Below, piece by piece: positions 55,806 to 64,000 of a stretch of DNA of 64,000 bases (positions are counted from its first letter, which is position 1; each line of letters begins with the position of its first letter). Both the position numbers and the translations under genes were made by a program. Source of the DNA: Eublepharis macularius (Eukaryota; Chordata; Lepidosauria; Squamata; Eublepharidae); assembly GCF_028583425.1 (NCBI RefSeq), contig NC_072793.1, positions 171,097,681 to 171,161,680 on the forward strand, read 5' to 3'. The notes beneath the pieces are model-generated. The model did no database searches, was not told the origin of the DNA, and worked only from the letters and a program-made list of their open reading frames with translations.

Positions 55806-56244
55806 AGAAGAAAAAGACAGAATGGAAATGCTTTCTCCTTACCACATGCCTTGACAAATTTTCTTAACTCTAGGAGCCAGACCAAAAATTTAGGAACCGG
55901 ACTCATTTTTCAACTTTTAGAGTTTTGTATTTTAAAGACCACATTTTCTAGTTAATGTTAGAGTCAATGTTTGGTGAACTGTGACGGCCTATGGCTATAG
56001 ACAGTAAACTCTTTTGACTTCAACTTTAGTTAATGTTAGCACAAAACCTAATCCTAAATTCTTTGTGGTTTCTCATAATTTTACTAATGCTATGACAAAA
56101 GCACAGTGTGTAGATAACGATGGGAAAATTCTCATTGTCGTCACTATAGCATAAAGCTAACTAACTCTAACTGCCTCAGTTTTCATAATTTTATTATTAC
56201 TATAAGAAGCTATATTGAATTGACTATAGGTGGCAGTAGAGAAA

Positions 56245-56310
56245 GCAACTGGTGTCCCTTGAGGAGGTGGCTGTGTGCTTCACCGAGGAGGAGGAGGCTC
56301 TGCTGGATTC
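56245..56310 (+). pseudogene. Truncated KRAB-A fragment
   Basis: Plus strand reads LVSLEEVAVCFTEEEEALLD, with EEE where EEW is expected. It stops abruptly at the left edge of an interspersed repeat that begins about 56318. Opposite strand to the other KRAB relic 0.5 kb away, so it is a separate loss or the edge of a former head-to-head pair. Confidence 0.7.
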
Positions 56311-56317
56311 GTTTATT

Positions 56318-56935
56318 TACTAGCTTGATACCCATGCTTTGCTACAATATTTAACTAAATCCAGTTATAATACTTATGAGTATGTAACATTTTTTGGTTT
56401 GTGGGTTTTTTTGTTTGTTTGTTTGTTTGAGTTGGCAACCCTAGTGAACTTTTAGGGGAAGACTGGGAGGTGCATTTGTCCTCAGGACACATTCAGTGAC
56501 TTCCAATAGCAACTGCATACTGTTCAGAATGTTAGGGGTGAGGACCAATCAGACCACATATGCAAATAACCTCTGTGTTCCAACTGTCTCTGGGTAGGAT
56601 GAGGTGTGGAATGTTGTGAGCCCCAATCATCCCACATATGCAAGTGAAGTGACCTTGAAACCTTGAAAGGCTGGCCCAATCAGGGAAGAGTGGCTGAGCT
56701 GGCAGTGGGCGAGGGTGCAAGCAGGCAGCAGCCTGCCCTCCACACAGGGAAGCTGTATCCCTTTGGGAAAAACACATTTTACCCCTTTGACTCCCTTAGG
56801 GGGTGCATTCCTTAAAATCCCTTCTTAATGGGTGTTTACATCATGAAACGAATGTTCTCCCCAAATTTCACATTCCTAGGTCCAGGAGTTTGGGCTGGGT
56901 GTTGTCAGGACACTTGTCTTTATATATATAGATTT
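56318..56935 (+). mobile_element. Unclassified interspersed repeat
   Basis: Begins TTTACTAGCTTGATACCCAT and ends CTTTATATATATAGAT. No coding part or clear target duplication. It cuts the KRAB fragment at 56245-56310. Confidence 0.45.
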
Positions 56936-57140
56936 ACATCATTATAGTCTGCCTTTCTCATTCAGACTGAGGAGGAGTATGCAGTGCAAGTCGGTGCAGT
57001 CAATATCAAAGATGTTTCAATTAGCATGTAATGGGTATATACATGCAAATTTACAAAGATTTTAAAAAATGGCAGAAACCCAATACAGAGCTAAAAAAAA
57101 GTTGAAACAGCATAAAATTTGGGCTGATGGGCTCTGCACT
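56935..57140 (-). mobile_element. LINE-type 3' module
   Basis: TTATAGTCTGCCTTTCTCAT, then GGAGTATGCAGTGC. Confidence 0.45.
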
Positions 57141-57234
57141 GGAAAATCATGGCGAAGAATTAGAGGATTGTGGCCTCTCTTGGTAAGGCTTCTGCTTTTC
57201 TTTCATTAGCAGTCCAGGCCACATTGACAGCTAG

Positions 57235-58060
57235 CTGAGGATAAGGGTTCACGTGTCAGACTAGAGGCTTTGAGGCCTGGGTTCAAATCCCCACTATGCC
57301 ATGGTTATTTTGAGTCACCTGCTCTCTCTCTACTATTTCTGCCTAGCCTACCTCACAGGATGGCTGTTCTCTCTGTTGAGAACTCTGTCAAAAGATACTT
57401 GCCTCACCGTCCATCATTAAGAGAACCTTAAGGTATTCCTGAATAAAATGATGTGTGTGTGCACAATGGACTTAAGGCCAGCCAACATTTCTGACTGACC
57501 CCAAAATTATTTTGTCCAAAGTCTGAGAGAAAAGTCTTGTGGCGTGGTCAGCGTATAAGTCCTCAGCATGGTGCTTGTGGGCTCCATAGTGCCCTCCAAG
57601 TGTTTTTAGATGGTGGGTAGGACCAGCTGGGGCTGTTGCCCAGCAGTGCTTTTGGTCAGCCAGTGGAGATCTGATCGGCTGTGCAGATTTAAATAATGCA
57701 TTTTTGGTGTAATTCTCCCTTTCACTTTTCTTTCCCAGTGTATTTTTTTTAAAAAATCACCTCTCTTTTCCTTTGCACTTGGCCTTCCTCTGGTGTACTT
57801 GGCTTCTCCTCTCAAGACAGCCATTTTGTGGGTGCCTCAGCTTCCTGCAGTAGCCATTTTGTGGTTGTGCCCACCACCCTGTGTCAGAGTTCCAAAGGTG
57901 CCCTCCATCTTTAAAAAGCTGGGAACTCCTGCATTAGAGTTTCGGGCTAGGATCTGGTTCAAATCCTCACTCTGCCACAGAAGTTTGCTGGGTGACCTTG
58001 GGCCAGTCAAACACTCTCAGCCCAGCTTACCTCACAGTTTAAGAGGGTCAATAGAAATGT
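57235..58060 (+). mobile_element. Two tRNA-derived SINE pieces
   Basis: 57235-57440 (TGAGGCCTGGGTTCAAATCC, CCTAGCCTACCTCACAGGAT) and 57930-58050 (GATCTGGTTCAAATCCTCAC, GACCTTGGGCCAGTCAAAC). DNA between them is not recognised. Confidence 0.6.
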
Positions 58061-58109
58061 CATGTGGTCCATGTTGATCCCCAAATCCTTGATCTAGAGA
58101 CTAGAGCAC

Positions 58110-58345
58110 CCTGCTGTGAGGAATAGGTAAAGCAATGGGGGTGTAGTTTGGGGGGGGGGGAAATACTCCCTGAAGGTTAGGAAACCTCTGAATACCAGTG
58201 CCAGGAGGCAACGTCAAGGGAAGACCTCAGCCTCTCTGCCCTGTTGTTGGCTTTCTGGAGAAACTGGTTGGCCAGTGTGCAAGATGGGAAGTTGGACTAG
58301 GTAGACCACCGGGCTGATCCAGCAGGACTCTCCTTATGACCTAAG
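58110..58345 (+). mobile_element. CR1-like LINE 3' end
   Basis: CAGTGCCAGGAGGCAACGTC, GCCTCTCTGCCC, GTTGGACTAGGTAGACC, GATCCAGCAGGACTC. Confidence 0.6.
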
Positions 58346-59342
58346 ATTTATAAAATTCATTGTGTGGGCAAAGAGGCTGGAAAGTAATTCTTCTCTCTCT
58401 TAGTAGAATTTCCCTAGTGAGTTCTGAGGAAGTTACCTTTACTTATATGTTTAATCATTTATTTACTGTATCCCCCCACTGCCATTTCTTGAAGGAATTC
58501 AGACCAGTGTCAGTGCTCCCCTGCCCCCTCATTTAATCCTAACAATAATAACATTTGATACAATAACAATACATGGTTATTATGAAGAAGAGGATAACAG
58601 GAAAGTGGAAACAATGTATGCTAAAGAATCCTAAATAAGAAACAAAAACGTAGGGAACAGCAGACGGAGTTTATTGAGAGTGGTGGAGCGCATATCATGC
58701 CCCATCAAAGCAGCAAACACATTATCAGAATGTCAGAACTTATATGGAGTCAATACTGAGTCCAAGCCACAGAAAAGCAAGCCAAGGAATATGGGCCATA
58801 TCCTGAAGATGTAAATGTGACCAAAACTAGAACCTGGGGCAAAAGTTTGGTGATTTGCTTCTCTTTGGGAAGAAGAGGTCACACTTGAGAGGTGAGCTGA
58901 CTTGGGTAGAATATGTTTCTTGGTTGTTTTCCAATCCAGATCAAAACAATTCTCTTCACAGATCAGACAGACTCTTGCCAAAGCTCAACTGAGAAATGGG
59001 ACCACATAACATCATATGCCCAAATAACATATTGTGTATATCTTGATGCTATTTATTCAGTGGACTTCAAGAACAGCCAAAAACTGTCACTAACCTAGAA
59101 TTGTTTCTTGAAGCCAAAGGATATGAGAAGAGTTAATGCAGGGATCATGAAACTGCCAGCCCTGGGGAATCCAGAAGAGGAAGAGATGGGGAACCTTGAC
59201 AGTTTTCAAAATGGAGGAGAATGGAGCAGGAGCTGTTTGGGGACCAGTGCTGTTTACCTGAGAGAGGATCTGGAGCCAGAGGTGATCAAGGAGGTGGCTG
59301 AGTTTGTGGATGTCACCAAATTATTCCAGGATGATGAATGTT
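58346..59342. other. Stretch with an unidentified open frame
   Basis: Bases 59108-59340 read MKPKDMRRVN, PEEEEMGNLDSFQNGG and LREDLEPEVIKEVAEF without a stop; acidic, no known domain. It may be part of the retroelement on its right or an old processed copy. Confidence 0.25.
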
Positions 59343-60250
59343 TGTTGGTTGTTGTGGATTTTCCAGGCTGTATCACCATGGTCTTGGCATTGCAGTTCCT
59401 GATGTTTCGCCAGCAGCTGTGACTGGCATCTTCAGAGGTGTAGCACCGAAAGACAGTGATCTCTCAGTGTCATCTGTGGAGAAAATGTTAGCAGGTAATT
59501 TATATCTACTCAGGAAGGTGGGTTTCGGTTGTGTCCCAAACCCAGTAGAGACCCCCTCTCCTCTGCAGGAGTATACCACATACCCTGCAGCTGTGGACAA
59601 GTTTACATTGGGACCACACAGTGTAGCATCCAGACAAGAATAAAAGAACATGAAAGACGCTGCAAACTTGGCCAACCTGAAAAATCAGCAGTGGCTGAAC
59701 ATAGCCTAACTCAAACAGGACACAGTATCTTATTCTAGGACACCAAAATACTGGACAACACTTCCAACTACTTTGTCAGATTGCACAGGGAAGCCATTGA
59801 AATTCATAAGCATAAGCACAACTTCAACAGGAAAGAAGAGACTTTAAGAATGAATAGAGCATGGTTTCCAGTCCTGAAAAACACCAGGCTAATAAAATAC
59901 TCTACATCTTACAATAGTCCTGCAGATAAGATTAGCAGATCAAGCACCAATCCATATGCAAAAGAACCTCCTCAGGATACAGTGAAGCATTAGCATTCCA
60001 TACCCTGGGAAACTCTTACAGGATGATGCAACCCAAACCCACCTTCCTGAGTAGATATAAATTACCTGCTAACATCTTCTCCACAGGTGACACTGAGAGA
60101 TCTCTGTCTTTTGGTGCTACACCTCTGAAGATGCCAGTGACAGCTGCTGGCGAAACGTCAGGAACTACAATGCCAAGACCACGGCGATACAGCCCAGAAA
60201 ATCCACAACAAACAATTGTTCTCCGGCCGTGAAAGCCTTCGACATTATAA
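59343..60250 (+). mobile_element. Penelope-like element fossil with inverted terminal repeats
   Basis: Left end (59343-59540) and right end (60025-60235) are inverted copies of one another, with the core GCATCTTCAGAGGTGTAGC. Between them the GIY-YIG endonuclease of the family can be read (VYHIPCSCGQVYIGTTQCS). Short, not intact. A solitary copy of the end is at 41831-41961. Confidence 0.85.
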
Positions 60251-60689
60251 CATTTGTTGTTGTTTTTAGTACATTTGAAGATACAAAGCTATATAAACCC
60301 ATCAGCATTTGATTCAGGAAAGGTAAATGAAAAGTTGTGACGGGTATTGTCTGAGATGACTGGTTAAATTAATGGAGGATATCTTGGGGACCCCATCAAT
60401 TGTTACTTGGAGACATTCACAGAGGGAAACATAGTGTTTGATTGGTTCTGATCCAGAAAGTCTCCTTTTGTGTTCTTAAAACATTGGAAGAGTCCAATAT
60501 TTTCTTCCTTTCTGAAAGCAGCTGAGTAAGTCATCTGTCCACATGTAAATGAATACTTAGTTGGTTATTAGGAGGCAAGGTTGATTCACTGCAGATGGGT
60601 CTGCTCAAAAAGCTAATTTTGTACTTGATAGGATGTTGGTTCCAGTTCAGATGTGTTTTCCAGAATCACACACTCTCGCCTGTGCAATA

Positions 60690-60890
60690 CATACATACAT
60701 ACGTATGTGCCACAACTGACTTATGGTGACCCCAGCAAGGAGCTTTCAAGGCAAATGAGAACCAGAAGTGGTTTGCCGCAGCTTTCCTCAGCAAAGTCTT
60801 CCTCGGTGGTCTCCCATCCAAGTACCAACTCTGCTTAACTTTCAAGATCTAATGAGTTCGGGTTATACTATGCTGCCTCCCCTCCCATGC
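60690..60890 (-). mobile_element. 5S-rRNA-derived SINE
   Basis: Minus copy (TGGTCTCCCATCCAAGTACC, TTCAAGATCTAATGAGTTCG) next to (ACAT)n at 60684-60700. Confidence 0.8.
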
Positions 60891-60894
60891 AATA

Positions 60895-61065
60895 CTTTTA
60901 CAAAAATCAGAACATTTATAAGTTCTCTCTCCATGTGAATTCTGGGATTGTTCCCAAAGTTGGTTTGGACAGAACATGTCTCCTCTGATTATTTACATGA
61001 GAATGAAGACTTTGATGTGAAAATCTACGATCAATGCAAAGTTCTTCCCAACCTTTGATTTTAGT
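60895..61065 (-). pseudogene. Finger remnant downstream of gene E
   Basis: On the minus strand, bases near 60960-60915 read RIHMERE then TYKCSDFCKS, a finger junction with a decayed linker. It fits an array formerly longer at its 3' end, cut by the 5S-type SINE at 60690-60890. Confidence 0.5.
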
Positions 61066-61141
61066 ATTTACATTTTATGATTTACATTTTAAGATTACAT
61101 TTGAGGATTTAATGTGACATATACCTGAACTGCTGTCCAGT

Positions 61142-62181
61142 TTACAAACACTGATATGACTTTTCCGCTGTATGAATTCTCATATGTTTGTTTAAGACTG
61201 AGTTTTCAGCAAAGCTTTTGCTACATTTTGAACATGTAAAAGGTTTGTCCCCTGTATGAATTCTCAGGTGTTTCTTTAAGGTGGAGTTTTCAGAAAAGCT
61301 CCTGTTACACTCCGGACACGTAAAAGGCTTCTCTCCGGTGTGGCTTCTTTGATGCCTTGTAAGACCTCTGTTATTAAGAAAGCGCTTTCCACACTCGGAG
61401 CATTCAAAGGGTTTCTCCCCAGTGTGAATTTGTTGATGTTTTGAAAGCGAACTCTTCCCACGGAACCTCTTTCCGCACACTGAACAATTGAAAGGCTTCT
61501 CCCCTGTGTGGATTCTTTGATGTATGGTAAGTTCATCCCTCTGATTGAACCTCTTTCCACACTCCGCGCATTTAAAAGGTCTCTCTCCTGTGTGGATCCT
61601 TTGGTGTCTTGTGAGGTCTGCATTATTAACAAAGCACCTTCCGCACTCGGCGCATTCATATGGTTTCTCCCCTGTGTGGATTCTTTGATGTCTTCTGAGG
61701 TTCGAACGAACACTGAAGCTCTTGCCACACTGCAAGCATTTATATGGTTTCTCCCCTGTGTGGATTCTTTTATGCAGTGTAAGGTGTGTGTTGCAACTGA
61801 AGCTCTTTCCACACAGCGTACACAGATATGGTTTCTCCCCTGTGTGGATTCGCTGATGTGTGGTAAGTTTATTCCTCTGACGGAAGGTCTTCCCACACTC
61901 TGAGCATTTGAATGGCTTTTCCCCAGTGTGAATTGTCCAGTGAATATTAAATTTTGATTGAATTCTGAAGCATTTCCCACACACGGGGCACTGAATACTT
62001 CCCTTTTCTATGTCTACTTGCTCTTGAGTTAGGATTTCATGGATATTGCCACCCTGAGAAGCAAGTTTGTTCATCTTCATTTCTTCATTTCCTCTTTTCT
62101 GCTCTTCCTCCTCTTCAGACTGGCCACCTCTGAATGACACCCCGGGTGGGTCTCCCTCATTCTCAGTCCTCCGCCTCATGC
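61142..62181 (-). CDS. Gene E finger exon, ten C2H2 fingers
   Basis: The acceptor is TGCTCCAACAG. An acidic linker with [12 protein letters not shown] and [10 protein letters not shown] leads to finger 1 ([19 protein letters not shown]). Ten fingers keep Cys2His2. Finger helices include [72 protein letters not shown] and AENSVLNKH. The last linker is HTAEKS instead of HTGEKP and the next finger stops after its first Cys. Confidence 0.93.
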
Positions 62182-63841
62182 CTGTTGGAGCAAAAAGAGA
62201 AGTAGTGAGAACCTCCCATTGAAATGGACCTACAAATCTAGGAATAGTCCCAGTTAGCAACTTTTTGGCATATAATTGCATGTTTCAATTTATATCCTAA
62301 AATGTTATGGGAGGGGCCTTGGCTCAGTGGTAGTGTATCTGCTTGGTATGCAGGCCCCAGATTCAACCCCTGGCATCTCCAGTTAAAATAGATCAGGTAC
62401 GTGATGTGAAAGACCCTAACCTGAGACACGGGCGAGCCACTCCCATCTGAGTAGATGATACTGACCATTATGGCCCAAAAGTCTAACTCAGCAGAAGGCA
62501 GCTTCATGTTTGTACTCAGATGTGTCATATCAATGAGGTCCAGAAAAAATATAGGCTTGAATCGTGCAGTAATACTCGGCTGATGGAAGGAATTTTCATC
62601 AGCCGAATGGAACTTTCTTACTTTCCCTCCCTGGCTGCAGCTCAAAGTTGTCCCCAAATGGTTGCTCCAGGGGGAACAGCGGACCAGAAACAGATGTGTG
62701 TGTGGGGGGGGGGGGGGGGGAAGAGGTATGCTCGAGTTCCCTCTTCTGATAAAAGGAATTTCCCCTGAGATCCAACCTTTAAATAGAAAGGCAAATCCTG
62801 GCATCTACAAAATAACATCAGTTTTCTTTTACTTCATTATACCCCAACCTTTCTCTCCAATGCACACCTAAAGCACTTCACATGATTCTCTTTTCCTTCG
62901 CTTTATATTCACAAAACCCTGTGTGGTGGGTTGAGACCATGTGACTGGCCCAAGGTCACCCACGACAGAGTGAGGATTTGAACCTGGGTCTCCCAGATCC
63001 TAGAGCGGACACTCTAACCACTACACCATGCTGGCATTCAATGTATTTCTTTCCATGATACAAGAGCCTACTCTATTGCCACCCTGAGCATTTCTATCCT
63101 TCCACTGGTGTTCTCTCACCTGGCTGCTGTGTTTTACACTAAATAAAATGCCTCCTTAAGCCACTTAGATTGGATGCGACCCCTCCTCCCCAACAAATGG
63201 CAATCCCAATTCTTCAGGGATGCCGGGAACCCTATGTGAAACAGGCTGTCTGCCTAACTGTGGGTCAATTTTCTCCCTCAACCCACACTTACTCTCTTTG
63301 TCTGCCCACATCCACCACTTTCCTGCCCTCAGATGTTGCCTGAGGACCACCACTACCTGTACTGAAGGAGGGGGAGAGTGAGGAACCTTACCCAGAGAGG
63401 CCACCATCTCATAATTCTCCTCCATCACTTTCCCATACAGGGCTCTTTGGTCTCGATCCAGCAGAGACCATTCCTCCTCGGTGAAGCACACCACCACCTC
63501 CTCGAAGGACACCAGACCCTGAAGGGAGCAAGAAAATTTTTCTCCTCACGGACGATAATGTGCATCTTTCCCTTCTCATGGCCAACCACAAGTGCAGCTA
63601 CATTAATGTATCTGGATGTCAGTCCGCAGAAATGGATCATTCCCAAGGGACAACCACGGACTTCTCAGAGGGCAGATTTGACAGAAAGGGGACCGTTTGG
63701 GGGTACAAAGGACCAAGGCCACCCCCCTTTCCGCCACCCCCGCCAATCCCTTCCCTACCTGATCTGGCTGCTCTGAAGATGCTTCCTCCACACCACAAAG
63801 GGGGGGAAACTCAGACCTTATTGTTGGCGCCTCTCCATGAT
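61142..63841 (-). CDS. Gene E: KRAB-C2H2 zinc-finger protein, 5' part outside the window
   Basis: Minus-strand exons are 63841-63759 (PDQ linker), 63518-63392 (KRAB-A) and 62181-61142 (fingers), with GT/AG borders and phases 1,0,1 as in genes A, B and D. The linker exon implies SCAN and SCAN-tail exons beyond position 64000. The fingers form ten intact units followed by a fragment (SYQCL) and TAA at 61144-61142. Tail-to-tail with gene D. Confidence 0.88.
62305..62515 (+). mobile_element. tRNA-type SINE in gene E intron
   Basis: GGGCCTTGGCTCAGTGGTAG, ATTCAACCCCTGGCATCTCC, GATGTGAAAGACCCTAACC. Confidence 0.85.
62835..63040 (-). mobile_element. tRNA-derived SINE, minus, gene E intron
   Basis: TTATACCCCAACCTTTCTC, GATTTGAACCTGGGTCTCCC, CTCTAACCACTACACCATGC. 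Confidence 0.8.
63392..63518 (-). CDS. Gene E KRAB-A box
   Basis: The 127-base exon encodes [26 protein letters not shown] and [12 protein letters not shown], between CTCCCTTCAG and GTAAGG. The core triplet reads MEE. Confidence 0.92.
63759..63841 (-). CDS. Gene E linker exon ending PDQ
   Basis: The 83-base exon lies between TTCCCCAACAG and GTAGGG. It encodes [17 protein letters not shown] and ends EQPDQ, in phase 1 in and 0 out. Confidence 0.82.
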
Positions 63842-63929
63842 CTGTTGGGGAAACAAAGTTGGAGAAAGATGTTTCATTCTTTATCTACATTCTGTATTTT
63901 TATACGTTTTATATTTTAGTCCCTTATAT

Positions 63930-64000
63930 TTATTTTTATTTTATCAGCTTCGTTTATACCCCCCATCCTTTCTCCCCAATGGGAACCCAAAGCAGTTTAC
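63930..64000 (-). mobile_element. SINE piece at window edge
   Basis: GTTTATACCCCCCATCCTTT, GGAACCCAAAGCAGTTTAC is the tail of a minus-oriented tRNA SINE that continues outside. Confidence 0.6.

Overview
This window looks like nuclear DNA of a squamate reptile (lizard-type). It holds a cluster of SCAN/KRAB/C2H2 zinc-finger genes with intron-exon structure. Its repeats are Sauria-type tRNA SINEs with (ACA)n ends, a 5S-rRNA-derived SINE, CR1/L2-type LINE 3' ends, Penelope-like retroelements (PLEs) and hAT- or Harbinger-like MITEs. I see no bacterial or viral-genome features.

Gene layout, with splice sites read by eye: gene A (minus, 8251 to 407) is a complete 5-exon SCAN-KRAB-10 finger gene. 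Gene B (plus, 11461 to 19549) is a complete 5-exon SCAN-KRAB gene with five good and four decayed fingers. Gene C (minus, 43020 to 29986) is a KRAB exon plus a 12-finger exon separated by an 11.5 kb repeat-filled intron, with no SCAN exon found. A decayed plus-strand zinc-finger exon lies near 46.0-46.4 kb. Gene D (plus, 48249 to 53227) is a complete 5-exon SCAN-KRAB-11 finger gene. Gene E (minus, 63841 to 61142) has linker, KRAB and 10-finger exons, and its 5' part lies beyond the window. KRAB relics occur near 55.7 and 56.3 kb. Orientation alternates (A minus, B plus, C minus, D plus, E minus), so A/B and C/D are head-to-head. Each head-to-head gap contains a CpG-rich stretch (about 9.44-10.05 kb and 43.55-44.08 kb) that may be a shared promoter.

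In the complete genes the exon grammar is constant: SCAN exon (phase 0), SCAN-tail exon of 115-127 bp (phase 1), an 80-83 bp linker exon ending in Pro-Asp-Gln (phase 0), a 127 bp KRAB-A exon (phase 1), then one terminal finger exon. All reading frames join without a break. From what is known of the families, SCAN should mediate dimerisation, KRAB should recruit TRIM28/KAP1-type silencing, and the finger arrays should pick DNA targets, often transposons. The KRAB MLE core differs in every gene, so the strength of repression may differ.

Between the genes, most sequence is interspersed repeats, several nested with readable target-site duplications. The clearest cases are a 564 bp element in a zinc finger at the 3' end of gene C's array, itself hit by a PLE tail; a 408 bp near-perfect palindromic MITE inside a SINE (40406-40813); a 260 bp hAT-type MITE (49513-49772); a SINE that supplies the stop codon of gene B; and two PLE copies with GIY-YIG endonuclease remains. 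No RNA gene, CRISPR array or intact retrovirus was found.
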